Assembly (NCBI GenBank): GCA_963724645.1
Contig: CAVRVJ010000003.1
Span: forward strand, 868,001 to 932,000
Direction: 5' to 3'
Length of the DNA stretch: 64,000 nt
Source of the DNA: CAVXSP01 sp963724645
Lineage (GTDB): Bacteria > Acidobacteriota > Vicinamibacteria > Vicinamibacterales > SCN-69-37
Part shown: piece by piece, positions 35,208 to 44,674 of the stretch
Numbering within the stretch: position 1 is the stretch's first letter
Layout of the letters: each line of letters begins with the position of its first letter
Notes under the pieces: model-generated
The model's input: the letters and a program-made list of their open reading frames with translations, nothing else
Told to the model about the DNA's origin: nothing
Database searches by the model: none
Translations under genes and position numbers: made by a program

Positions 35208-37898
35208 ATGCGTGCGCTCGCTCAGATGCTCGTCGCGCTGGTCATTCTGGCCGCCTCCGGCGCGCGCGCGCTCGATCAGGCACAGGCGCCTCGTCTCGAC
35301 CCCGTTGCCCAGACGCTTGGCAACCTCGAAAGTGCACTGTCCTCGTCCAATCCGGTTGATCTCGCTGGCCTGGTCTCCAGCCAATTGCCGCCGTCGCAGG
35401 CGGCGCTGCTACGTGACATCAGCATGATCGATCTCCCCGGCCGACCGCGCGCTGCCGTGCGCGAGCGAGAGCGTCGCCCGGACGGAGACGGCTACCGTGT
35501 CGTGGCGGATCTTCTGGTCAGCCGCGGGTTGACGGGACGACTCGCGACGTGGGAAATCGAGCTTCACCCGCGCGCGTCAACCACCAATCGACTCGAGATT
35601 GACGGCCTGAGGCAGGTCGCGCACCTGGAAGGGTTGATCCGGCTCTCGTTGAACACCGCGCAGCAGTTTTCGATTCACAATCTCGTGTTCACCGCGCCTG
35701 ACTTCGTGTTGACGATGCCGACAGGAACAGCCTTTGGCGCGCCTGGCGAATCCGGCCTGACCGGACTCGTGTTGCACGGCCGCGGTGAGTTGCACTTTGC
35801 GCCGCCGGATCGCGCCGAACAGGATCAGCTTCGGATCTTTTCCCGTCATCCGTCGCTCGACACGCCCGTGGACGACGTATACATCCGGGTCAACCCCGCC
35901 GACCTCAGATCGCACCTATCGGAGGCGGCCCTGGTGCCGTCCGCCACGAGCCGTGCGGCAGCGGCTCGAGCGCAGACGATCTTCGATCGCTTCGCGCCCA
36001 GGAGCTTCAACCTCAACGTCGGCGACCTGAGCCCGGAACGCTGGTCGATCCTGCCGGCCGCCGGCAATCTTGCCGTGGAGTTCAGGACGGCACGCTACGG
36101 CTGGCTGACATACGCACGCGCGGTGAACGATCCTGAAGACATCGATCTCTTCGATCGCGAGCGCGGCCACACCTTGTCCTTGTATGCGTCGCCGGCCAAG
36201 ATCGCGGCGCGTGGCCCCTTCTACGATGAGGATGCCGGGGCTGTCTACGATGTGCTGCAGTACAGCCTCGACCTGGCATTCGACCCTGTGCGCGCGTGGA
36301 TCGAAGGACGCGGGCGGCTGCGCATCAAAGTGCTGTCGGAGGCGACGCAAAGTATCTCGTTCAGGCTCGCCGAATCGCTGACCGTGTCCTCGGTCACGTC
36401 GCCCGGCCTGGGACGTCTGCTCGCCATGCGGATCCTCGGCCAGACGACGGTGCTTGTGAGTCTGCCGCACGCGGTCGGCCGCAGCGAGGAGCTCACGGTC
36501 GACATCGCGTACGCCGGGCGGCTCGAGCCGCAGGAGCTTGGCAACGATGCCATGTCCGAGCCGGGCGCCGGTCAACAGCCCCAGGCGCCTGAACCGATCC
36601 AGAAGCCCGAGCCGCGCTTCATGTACAGCAACCGCGCCTACTGGTATCCGCAGGGTCTTACCACGGACTATGCCCCCGCCGCCATGCGCCTGACTGTCCC
36701 GGCGTGGTATCAAGTCGTCGCAACCGGCAACCAGATCCGATCGTCGGCCTCTCAGGGCGTGATTCACGGCGAATCGCGGCCGGTTCGTACGGTCGAGTTC
36801 CTTGCCGATCGGCCAGTGCGTTATCTGGCCTGCGAAATCAGCCGGTTTGTCAGCGTCAGTCGCACCACGATCCAGGTGCCCGTGGCGGCTGCGCGTGACG
36901 TGGGACTGCCGGCGGGGTGGACGGCAAGTGCCGCGACCGAACTGCCGCTGGAGGTGCTCGCGACACCGCGCCTCGCCTCGAGCAGCCGAAGCATTTCGTC
37001 TCGTGCCGAGGCGTTGATCAGGTTCTACGTGAGCACCGTGGGTGATGCACCCTACCCCGGCCTCACGATCACGATGGCGGACGCCTTGCTGCCCGGAGGT
37101 CACAGCCCGGCGTACTTCGCGCTCGTTCAGCAGCCGCTGCCGTCAACGCCCTACCTTTGGCGGGAGGATCCGCTGAATTTCGATCGGTATCCCGATTTTC
37201 TTCTCGCCCACGAAGTAGCGCATCAATGGTGGGGCCAGGCGGTCGGGTTCAAGAACTACCACGACCAGTGGCTGAGTGAGGGGCTCGCACAGTACAGCGC
37301 CGCGATGTTCATCGAATCCACCAGGCCGGATCTCACGCGCGACCTGTTGGCGCAAATGCGCGAGTCCGCAAGGTCATTTGCTTCGAGCGGACCGATTTAT
37401 CTGGGTTACCGGCTCGGCCATATCGCGGGTCGGAGCGCGGCCTTCCGTGCGATCGCCTACAACAAGTCTGCCGTCGTGCTGCACATGCTCCGCCGCATGA
37501 TCGGCGAGGAGCCCTTCAGAAACGGGCTGCGCCGGTTCTATCGCGAGTGGCGGTTCAGTAAGGCCGGGACTGATGACCTCCGCGCGGCCTTCGAAGCCGA
37601 AGCACAGCGCCCCCTCGGCCGATTCTTCGATCGCTGGATCCTGGGATCGACGCTCCCCCAGGTGCGCGTCACAACCCAAATCGACGCCGAGGCCGGCTTC
37701 GCGACCGTGCGCGTCGAACAGGTCGGCGAGATCTTCGACCTTCCGCTGACGATCGCCGTCCAATATACCGACGGCCGCACCGAGGATCGCACGCTGCTCG
37801 TCACCGATGCGGTCCGCGACTATCGCATCCCGCTGAACGGCCGGGTGCGCAGGATCGTGACGAGAGACGACTTGACGTTGGCGGAGTGGCTCAATTGA
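35208..37898 (+). CDS. M1 family metallopeptidase, exported
   Basis: Intact 896-residue secreted or periplasmic zinc aminopeptidase-like protein. A signal peptide (LAQMLVALVILAASGARA) leads. The N-terminal 450 residues are beta-rich. The catalytic region contains the zinc motif HEVAHQWWGQAVG and the third ligand Glu in WLSEGLAQYSAAMF, followed by the M1 helical tail (GLRRFYREWRFSKAGTDDL and GRFFDRWILGSTLPQVRV). The classical GAMEN exopeptidase motif is not evident (MADALLPGGHSPAYF instead), so N-terminal peptide specificity is uncertain. It follows kbl by 16 bp. Confidence 0.9.
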   Translation: MRALAQMLVALVILAASGARALDQAQAPRLDPVAQTLGNLESALSSSNPVDLAGLVSSQLPPSQAALLRDISMIDLPGRPRAAVRERERRPDGDGYRVVADLLVSRGLTGRLATWEIELHPRASTTNRLEIDGLRQVAHLEGLIRLSLNTAQQFSIHNLVFTAPDFVLTMPTGTAFGAPGESGLTGLVLHGRGELHFAPPDRAEQDQLRIFSRHPSLDTPVDDVYIRVNPADLRSHLSEAALVPSATSRAAAARAQTIFDRFAPRSFNLNVGDLSPERWSILPAAGNLAVEFRTARYGWLTYARAVNDPEDIDLFDRERGHTLSLYASPAKIAARGPFYDEDAGAVYDVLQYSLDLAFDPVRAWIEGRGRLRIKVLSEATQSISFRLAESLTVSSVTSPGLGRLLAMRILGQTTVLVSLPHAVGRSEELTVDIAYAGRLEPQELGNDAMSEPGAGQQPQAPEPIQKPEPRFMYSNRAYWYPQGLTTDYAPAAMRLTVPAWYQVVATGNQIRSSASQGVIHGESRPVRTVEFLADRPVRYLACEISRFVSVSRTTIQVPVAAARDVGLPAGWTASAATELPLEVLATPRLASSSRSISSRAEALIRFYVSTVGDAPYPGLTITMADALLPGGHSPAYFALVQQPLPSTPYLWREDPLNFDRYPDFLLAHEVAHQWWGQAVGFKNYHDQWLSEGLAQYSAAMFIESTRPDLTRDLLAQMRESARSFASSGPIYLGYRLGHIAGRSAAFRAIAYNKSAVVLHMLRRMIGEEPFRNGLRRFYREWRFSKAGTDDLRAAFEAEAQRPLGRFFDRWILGSTLPQVRVTTQIDAEAGFATVRVEQVGEIFDLPLTIAVQYTDGRTEDRTLLVTDAVRDYRIPLNGRVRRIVTRDDLTLAEWLN

Positions 37899-37903
37899 AA
37901 GAC

Positions 37904-37972
37904 AGGCACTCGGGACTTGGCACTCGGCACTAGGAAGAATCCTACCCTTGCTGGTGCCCAGTGCCCAGTGCC
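37904..37972. repeat. Degenerate GGCACT-type repeat with inverted half
   Basis: Two GGCACT-type units (37904-37933) face two inverted GTGCCCA units (37952-37972) around a short AT-containing loop. The sequence fills the gap between the M1 peptidase stop and the nuoG-like start. It could terminate the upstream operon; its right edge also abuts the TATGAT box (37981-37986) in front of nuoG. Confidence 0.55.
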
Positions 37973-37995
37973 TATCGTTATATGATCTTCCGAAT

Positions 37996-39769
37996 ATGGA
38001 CACCGTCACTCTGACCATTGATGGCGCGCCGGTCACCGTCGAGAAGGGGAAGACCGTTCTCCAGGCGGCGATTCAACACGGACATCCGGTGCCGTACTAC
38101 TGCTACCATCCGGGGCTCGGCGTCGACGGATCCTGCCGCGTCTGCATCGTCAAGATCGAGAAGATGGCGAAGCTGCAGACGGCCTGCTCGACGGTGTGCA
38201 CCGACGGCATGGTGGTGATCACCAGCTCGCCTGACGTCGAAGAGGCACGCGCGAGCGTGTTCGAGTTCCTGCTCGTCAATCATCCGCTCGATTGCCCCGT
38301 GTGCGATAAGGGCGGCGAGTGCCCGCTTCAGGACTTTTCCTACTCGTTCGGGCCGAACCGGAGCCGGATGGAGTTTCCTCGCCGCGTCTTCGACGGCGAC
38401 GGGGTCAAGGCCGACGTCGATTTCGGCCCGACGCTCATGCTCAACCGCAACCGTTGCATCCTCTGCACGCGCTGCATCAGATTCATGCGCGACGTCGAGG
38501 GCGATGCCCAGATCGGCGTCGCCAACCGCGGGTACGGCAGCGAAATCGCGACGTTCGGCGAAGAGGGCGTCGTGTCCCTGCTCTCGGGCAACTTGATGGA
38601 CGTCTGTCCCGTCGGCGCGATCACGACGCGCGATTACCGATTCAAGGCACGGCCGTGGGACAACCCGCAGGCGGTCGACACGATCTGCACGCTGTGCGAA
38701 AAGGGCTGCAACACCACCGCCTGGATCAAGGCCAAGCCCGAGTGGGCGAAGGGCGCGCAGCTCATCCGGATGACACCGCGCCTGAATCCCGATATCAACA
38801 GCTACTGGATGTGCGACATCGGGCGCTTCGATTATCACTGGGTGGAAGGCGATCGCCGGCTGCGCCAGCCCGAACTGCAGCGTGGAGGATCGCTTGACGC
38901 TGTGCCGTGGGGCGACGCCCTCGTCGCCGTGAAGACGGCCGTCGATGCCGCCGGCGGCCCGTCGAACGTGCAGTTTCTGGCCTCGGCGCACGCGTCGCTC
39001 GAGGAACTGTTCGCGCTCAAGCTGATCGCCGGCTCGAAGGCGGGCGTGACCATCAACTGGCGCACGCGCGCGAAGCCGCAACCCGCCGCGACCACGTTCA
39101 AGATTCCGCCGATCGACGCGCCGAACGTGCGAGGCGCGCGCGATCTGGGCTTCGACGTCGGCTCGGGCGCCGAGGCCGATCTCTCCAGATTGCGGAACGC
39201 GGTCGAGGCCGGACGCGTGAAGGTGCTGTACGTCTTCGATCCCGGACCGGACGGATCGATCGGCGACACCGATTGGATTGTCGCCGCGCGACAGTCGGGC
39301 AAGATCGACACCCTGATCGTTCAGGGGGTGCTGAAGAACAACCTGGCTTTGGCCGCCGACATCGCGTTGCCAGGCGCCGCCTGGGTCGAGAAGGACGCGA
39401 CGTACACGAACATGACTGGCCACGTTCAGGCGGCCGCACGCGTCATTCAACCGCCCGGCGATGCCGGTGAAGACTGGCAAATCCTCATGAAGCTTGGGCC
39501 CGTCTTCGGCGTGAACGTGACCTACGCCTCGGGCAACGCCGTGCGCGAGGCCATCGCCGCCTCGTTGACCAGCCTGCCCGGCTACGCCGCCCTTCCCGCG
39601 ATGACGTTCGCCCGCCCGCGTCTCGGCCCGCAACTGGCTGCAGGCCTCCAATCCGTCCGAGCGGTGGAAGTGGGACTTCATGTTCCAGGACGTCCCGCCG
39701 GTCAAGTTCGGCGAAGAGTTTGGCCCGCTGCCGAGAGCGGAATTGATTCCATTGAAAGAAGTGAAGTAG
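37996..39769 (+). CDS. nuoG: NADH-quinone oxidoreductase subunit G-like protein (frameshift near 3' end)
   Basis: Iron-sulfur subunit of complex I type, about 590 residues. The 2Fe-2S cysteines lie in YYCYHPGLGVDGSCRVC and the following TACSTVC. The His-Cys3 cluster region is VNHPLDCPVCDKGGECPLQD, and the 4Fe-4S cysteines are in NRCILCTRCIRF and MDVCPVGA. A molybdopterin-domain cluster motif follows (CTLCEKGCNTTAW). A frame change near 39625 moves it into the natural end PLPRAELIPLKEVK with TAG at 39767-39769. It is shorter than E. coli NuoG, and no other nuo genes flank it, so it may belong to another NADH- or hydrogen-linked complex. Confidence 0.82.
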
Positions 39770-39786
39770 GACAGAAATTGATCCGA

Positions 39787-41595
39787 GTGCAGGTTCCACG
39801 TACCCGTCGCCGGTCGCTCGCCTGGACCGCGGTTCTTCTCGGTCTCGCGTCGCTATCGCCGGCCGCACAGACCCCGCGCACCGCCGAGGTGCGTGTGGTT
39901 CCGATCGCGGAGAGCGAGGCGACTCACGCCGGCTCGACGGCCCGGCTGGCGCTGGAAGTGACGATCGCCGAAGGCTTGCACGCTCAAGCCAACCATCCCC
40001 GCGATCCGTCCCAGATTCCGATGCAGTTGTTCATCGACGCGCCCGCCGGCGTGTCGTACTCGGACGTCACGTTTCCGCCGGCCATCGACTTCAAGATCGA
40101 GGGATTCGACCAGCCGTCGGCGGTGTTCAAGGGAAGGATTGTCATCGGCGTGCGGATCGCGATCTCCAAAGATGCGGCCCAAGGCCCGATCACCGTCCCT
40201 GGACGTCTCCGTTACCAGGCTTGTGACGATAAGACATGCTTCATGCCCAAGACCGTGGCAACCGCTTGGACGCTGCGCGTCGTGCCCGCCGGTCAGCCTG
40301 GCACCAGGTCGCAAGCGGAGGTGTTTCGCCAGATCGATTTCGGCCGTGCGGAGGCGCCGCCCCGTGTGGACATTGCATCAGCGCCGGTCCTCTCGCCGGG
40401 GGACGAAGGTCGATCCGCGCAAGACGGCCAGCCGCTCGATCGGCGCCTCTCGCCGATCGACCTCAGTCCTCCTGAGGTCCTGAGGCTCTTCGACGAGTTC
40501 GAAATCCGGGGAAGCGGCTTCGGCTACCTGTCCACGGCTGACTTTCTGACGTTCATCCACAACGCAGAGAGCGGCGTGAAGGCTCGGGGCCCCTTCGAAG
40601 ACCGCGGACCGCTCGCGATCCTGGCGCTCGTGTTCCTCGGCGGGCTCGCCTTGAACCTCACGCCCTGCGTCCTCCCGATGATTCCGATCAACCTGGCAAT
40701 CATCGGCGCCGGCGCGCAATCGGCCAGGCGCGGCCGCGGCTTCCTGCTCGGAGCGGCCTACGGCGGCGCGATGGCGCTGGTCTACGGCGTCCTCGGGCTG
40801 ATCGTCATCCTGACCGCCGGCACGTTCGGCACGATCAACTCATCGGCGTGGTTCAACATCGCGATTGCGCTCCTCTTCGTGTTCCTCGGCCTTGCGATGT
40901 TCGACGTGGTGTCGCTCGATTTCTCCCGGTGGTCGAGCAGGATTCGTTTCGGTCAGGAGAGCCGCGGCACCTTCCTGCTCGCCTTCAGCATGGGCGCCGT
41001 CGCCGCGCTGCTGGCCGGCGCCTGCGTCGCGCCGGTCGTGATTCAGGTCGTCGTCTTCGCCAGCAATCTGTACTCCGCCGGAACACCGGTCGCTCTGGCG
41101 CTTCCGTTCTGTCTGGGGCTCGGGATGGCCATTCCATGGCCGCTGGCCGGCGCGGGTCTGGGATCCCTGCCAAAGCCAGGCGCCTGGATGGTGCGCGTGA
41201 AGCAGGTCCTGGGCGTCTTCATCCTGGCGACCGCGGTGTACTACGGGTACATCGCGTACGGCATCGTCTCGAGCCGCTGGGTCGACCCGGCCAGCGTCAG
41301 GGCCAGTGTCGAAGCGCAGCTCAAGAGCGGTTGGAACTCATCGCTCAGCGACGGCCTGCGGGCCGCCCAACGCGACCGGACGCCCGTGCTGGTCGACTTC
41401 TGGGCGACCTGGTGCAAGAACTGCCTGGTGATGGACGAGACCACCCTGCAGGACCCGGCGGTCAAGACCGCGCTGTCGAAGTACACGCGGATCAAGTTTC
41501 AAGCCGAGGACCTGGACGCGTCGCCCGCCAGGCAGTTGCTGCAGCGGGTCGGGAGTGTCGGCCTGCCGACGTACGTCATCCTCAAACCGAAATAG
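39787..41595 (+). CDS. dsbD: Thiol:disulfide interchange protein DsbD
   Basis: Inner-membrane protein of about 602 residues that moves reducing power from cytoplasmic thioredoxin to the periplasm. A signal segment (LAWTAVLLGLASLSPAAQ) precedes the alpha domain with its cysteine pair in YQACDDKTCFMP. The eight-helix beta domain has cysteines in LTPCVLPMIPINLAI and GACVAPVVIQ. The C-terminal thioredoxin domain has DFWATWCKNCLVMDE. The start is GTG 39787 or TTG 39778. The gene begins 17 bp after the nuoG-like stop. Read without correcting the nuoG frameshift, the two genes look like one 1215-residue fusion, which is an artefact. Confidence 0.9.
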   Translation: MQVPRTRRRSLAWTAVLLGLASLSPAAQTPRTAEVRVVPIAESEATHAGSTARLALEVTIAEGLHAQANHPRDPSQIPMQLFIDAPAGVSYSDVTFPPAIDFKIEGFDQPSAVFKGRIVIGVRIAISKDAAQGPITVPGRLRYQACDDKTCFMPKTVATAWTLRVVPAGQPGTRSQAEVFRQIDFGRAEAPPRVDIASAPVLSPGDEGRSAQDGQPLDRRLSPIDLSPPEVLRLFDEFEIRGSGFGYLSTADFLTFIHNAESGVKARGPFEDRGPLAILALVFLGGLALNLTPCVLPMIPINLAIIGAGAQSARRGRGFLLGAAYGGAMALVYGVLGLIVILTAGTFGTINSSAWFNIAIALLFVFLGLAMFDVVSLDFSRWSSRIRFGQESRGTFLLAFSMGAVAALLAGACVAPVVIQVVVFASNLYSAGTPVALALPFCLGLGMAIPWPLAGAGLGSLPKPGAWMVRVKQVLGVFILATAVYYGYIAYGIVSSRWVDPASVRASVEAQLKSGWNSSLSDGLRAAQRDRTPVLVDFWATWCKNCLVMDETTLQDPAVKTALSKYTRIKFQAEDLDASPARQLLQRVGSVGLPTYVILKPK

Positions 41596-41624
41596 GCACC
41601 AAAGAGCGTTCGCATCTGAAAGCT

Positions 41625-41957
41625 CTACATCATGTCTTTCTCGCCCGTCCGGATGTTATATCCATGATCGACGGGAATCACGAAGACGCGGCCGTCGCCG
41701 ATTTCTCCTGTGCGCGCCGCCTGGATGATCGCCTGGATGACTTCGTCGACAACCTCGTCGGTTACGACGACCTCGATTTCCATCTTCGGCAGCAGGCTCG
41801 CGCTGTATTCTTTCCCCCGATAGATGGCCGTGTGGCCTTTCTGCCGGCCGTGACCGCGGACTTCGGTGACCGTCATTCCGGAGACACTGATCCGCTCGAG
41901 CGCGTCCTTGACGTCGTCCACCTTGTTCGGTCGGACGATGCTTTTAATCAGTTTCAT
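41625..41957 (-). CDS. glnB: PII nitrogen regulatory protein
   Basis: Intact 110-residue trimeric PII signal protein that reads 2-oxoglutarate, ATP/ADP and, through uridylylation, glutamine. It begins MKLIKSIVRPNKVDDVKDAL. The T-loop carries the uridylylation Tyr in RGKEYSASLLPK. The B-loop is TGEIGDGRVFVIPV, and the C-terminal signature follows (IRTGEKD). GlnB and GlnK cannot be told apart from sequence; proximity to amtB would favour a GlnK-like role, linkage to glnD a GlnB-like one. The start overlaps the glnD stop (ATGA at 41954-41957), so the two are co-translated. Confidence 0.95.
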   Translation of the reverse strand: MKLIKSIVRPNKVDDVKDALERISVSGMTVTEVRGHGRQKGHTAIYRGKEYSASLLPKMEIEVVVTDEVVDEVIQAIIQAARTGEIGDGRVFVIPVDHGYNIRTGEKDMM

Positions 41958-44509
41958 CGGTTCCCTCCAGCATCCGGTGCAGGTCCGACGAGAGCTCGGT
42001 CCGATCTCGTCTCGGACAGCTTCCGGCCTGCCTTCGTGATGTGAAACACGTCGATGGCTTTCCGGCCCTCGGTGGAGACCAGCACAAGGTCGACGTCGCA
42101 GTCGTTGGTCGAGATCGCGCGGCTGATGCGGTACAGCAACCCCAGCGCGTCATCGGCGACGATCTCCAGCACCGTGTAGCGGTGGGAGTGCTCGTTGTCA
42201 AAATAGACGACGGGCGGCACGCGTTGTGGCTGGCGCTTGCGGCCGATGCCGCTCTCCCTGCGGCGCAGCATCTTCGTGATGTCGCTGCGGCCGGCCACGA
42301 CATCCTGCAGCGTCCGGAGGATGTCCGATTCGGCGATGTCGTTCTGGCGCAGGAACCCCTCGGCGTCGCTGAACTGAAACAGGTCGAGCACGAGGCCTTC
42401 GGGGGTCGTCATCGCCTGCCCGCGCAGGATGTCCATGCCGAAGTACGACAAGACGCCCGACACGTTCGAGAACAGGAACGGCTTGTCGAGCGTGACGACG
42501 GTCAGTCCCCAGATCTCGCCTTTCTTCTCGAGCGCAGCGTGCACCTCGTCCCGACCGATGTTCCTGGCCAGCCGCACGTGCGCGTAGTCGAACATCGAGA
42601 GATAGCGGTGTGGCAGCCCGTGCAGGAACCTCAGCAATTCGGTCCTGGTGATGTCCTCCGGCCGCCGCTCGACGAGGGCAGAGACGTCGGTTTCATCCTT
42701 CTCAATGAGCTCATCGGCGTAGGAGATGGTCAGCGCGTTGTACGTGTCCACGTACAGGCGCCAGAGCAGCTCTTCCTTCCAGGGCGTCAGCGTGTCGGGG
42801 CTGACCGCGCCGACGTCCGCAAACGTCAGCAGACAGAGCATCTTCAAGATCTCTTCTGTTCCGACGAATTTGGCGAACTGGCGTCCGGCGTTCGGGTCCT
42901 CGGAGTCGCGGCGGAAGGCCAGCCGGGACATCTCGAGATGGTGCGCAATCAGAAACAACACCGCCCGACGCTCGTCTCCCGTAATGCCAAGACGATCCAG
43001 CATCGCCTGCGCCATACGCGTACTTTCGACCGCGTGATCGTCGTCGCTCCATTTGCCGACGTCATGAAACAACAGCGCGAGGCACAGCAATTCCGGCGTG
43101 CGAAGCTCGGCGAGGAGACTGCTGAAGCGTCCTCGGCCAGGCACTGTGACGTCGATCAGGGATTCGAGATTGCGCAGGGTCAGCAGCGTGTGCTCGTCGA
43201 CGGTGTACTTGTGGTAGAAGTCGCGAATCACCCGGCTGTGGATCCGCTGGAACTCGGGAAAGATCCGGCCCAGCAGGCCGCAGTCGTGCATTTCCGAAAA
43301 ACGCGCATAGAGACCCCGGCGCGGCGTCAGCAGACGCCGGATCATCCATCTCTGGTCGTCGGTGGCGACAAAATCGTCCTCGTTGAACCGGTCGACGTTC
43401 TGCTGAATGAGCGTGAGCGCCTGGTCGGAAACCTCGCAGCCGTCTTCGAAGGCCTCGTGAAAGGCGGCGAGCCACAGGGCCGGATCCGAGGCCGCGGCCC
43501 CGGGATCGGTGAACCAGATGCCGTCTGCCGCCAACTCGAGACCGTCTCCGGCCGGCACTGGCTCGATGCGGGGCGTCGGCCCTTGTGCGGAGGTGCGGGC
43601 CCAATCCAGCACACGCGAGACATCGCGGGCGTGCCGGAAATACTCGCTCATCAACCCTTCCACGCGCTGCCGGGCGGTGACGCCGCCGAACCGCATCACA
43701 TCGGCCACGCGCTCCTGGAGGAGATGGCTGAGCACGTTCGAATTGCGCCCGGCCTCGAGATGCAGGATCGATCGGATGCGAAACAGAAGATCCTCGGCCT
43801 CATACAGGCTGCGTTCGTTGAAGCGGGCGCTCTCGATCCAGTGGTCGCCGAGAAGGGTCTTGATCCACTGCACGGAGGCGATGTCACGGAGCCCGCCCGG
43901 CGCGTCCTTGATGTCCGGCTCGAGCTGATAGAAGGTGTTGTTGAAGCCCGCGTGGCGCTGCTCGATGAGCGCCAGCAGCGACTCGAGCACCTGCCGCGAG
44001 GCGTCCTTCCCCGCGCGCGACAACTGGGTCGTCACGGTCTCGAACAACCGGGGCTCACCGGTCAGCAGCCGAGCGTCGAGCAGCGCGAGAAGGAACTCCG
44101 GATTGCCGTCCTCCAGATGCTCGAAATCCGCAAGCTCGCGGACTTGATGGCCGACGGTCAGCCGCAGATCCCAGAGCAGATGCAGCAGGGACTTGACGAG
44201 CTGTTCTTCGGCCGGTCCGATGGCGCCATCGAACACGAAGAGCAGGTCGAGATCGGACTGCAGGCACAGCATGCGACGGCCGTAGCCGCCAAGCGCGCAG
44301 ATAGCGAACGGCGCCGTGTCCGAGGTCTCGACGCCGGACACGATGTCTCGAATCAGGTCGTCGATGCGATCGGCAAACCGCGCGGAAGCGGAGGGGCCGC
44401 CGTGGCCGCGCCTGATGTCGGCCGCGTACTCGTCGCGCGCCGTCGACAGCATAGCCGCGGATCGGTTCCGCCGCTCTTTCGGGTCTCGATCCTGGATTCT
44501 TGCAGGCAT
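41954..44509 (-). CDS. glnD: [Protein-PII] uridylyltransferase
   Basis: Bifunctional enzyme that uridylylates and deuridylylates PII in response to glutamine, about 850 residues. The nucleotidyltransferase motif is ALGGYGRRMLCLQSDLDLLF. The HD hydrolase domain has LLFHDVGKWSDDDHAVES and LIAHHLEMS. Two C-terminal ACT domains are present (LDKPFLFSNVSGVLSYFG and YTVLEIVADDALGLLYRIS). ATG 44509 (MPARIQDRDPKERRN) is preferred; the frame stays open upstream to 44662 without typical GlnD sequence. The last residues may be frameshifted near 42005: the alternative frame gives LSSDLHRMLEGTDETD, which looks more natural. It forms an operon with glnB. Confidence 0.93.
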   Translation of the reverse strand: MPARIQDRDPKERRNRSAAMLSTARDEYAADIRRGHGGPSASARFADRIDDLIRDIVSGVETSDTAPFAICALGGYGRRMLCLQSDLDLLFVFDGAIGPAEEQLVKSLLHLLWDLRLTVGHQVRELADFEHLEDGNPEFLLALLDARLLTGEPRLFETVTTQLSRAGKDASRQVLESLLALIEQRHAGFNNTFYQLEPDIKDAPGGLRDIASVQWIKTLLGDHWIESARFNERSLYEAEDLLFRIRSILHLEAGRNSNVLSHLLQERVADVMRFGGVTARQRVEGLMSEYFRHARDVSRVLDWARTSAQGPTPRIEPVPAGDGLELAADGIWFTDPGAAASDPALWLAAFHEAFEDGCEVSDQALTLIQQNVDRFNEDDFVATDDQRWMIRRLLTPRRGLYARFSEMHDCGLLGRIFPEFQRIHSRVIRDFYHKYTVDEHTLLTLRNLESLIDVTVPGRGRFSSLLAELRTPELLCLALLFHDVGKWSDDDHAVESTRMAQAMLDRLGITGDERRAVLFLIAHHLEMSRLAFRRDSEDPNAGRQFAKFVGTEEILKMLCLLTFADVGAVSPDTLTPWKEELLWRLYVDTYNALTISYADELIEKDETDVSALVERRPEDITRTELLRFLHGLPHRYLSMFDYAHVRLARNIGRDEVHAALEKKGEIWGLTVVTLDKPFLFSNVSGVLSYFGMDILRGQAMTTPEGLVLDLFQFSDAEGFLRQNDIAESDILRTLQDVVAGRSDITKMLRRRESGIGRKRQPQRVPPVVYFDNEHSHRYTVLEIVADDALGLLYRISRAISTNDCDVDLVLVSTEGRKAIDVFHITKAGRKLSETRSDRALVGPAPDAGGNR

Positions 44510-44674
44510 TACAAGGGCGGACAATATCAAGTTTTGGTTCCAGGGTCCCCGTCCGGCGGTTCCGGGCTCCGGCCTTCGCCAGGGGCTCGCGCTGCCCGCA
44601 GCGACGGCTGGCAGACCGGCAAGGCTGTCCGGCCGTCGCCACGAGCGACGCGAGCGGTCCACGAAGGCGGACGT

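Noticed and set aside
37948..41595. A single 1215-residue NuoG-DsbD fusion
   Set aside because: A one-base frame change near 39625 gives NuoG a natural end and TAG stop at 39767-39769, and DsbD then has its own signal peptide and start.
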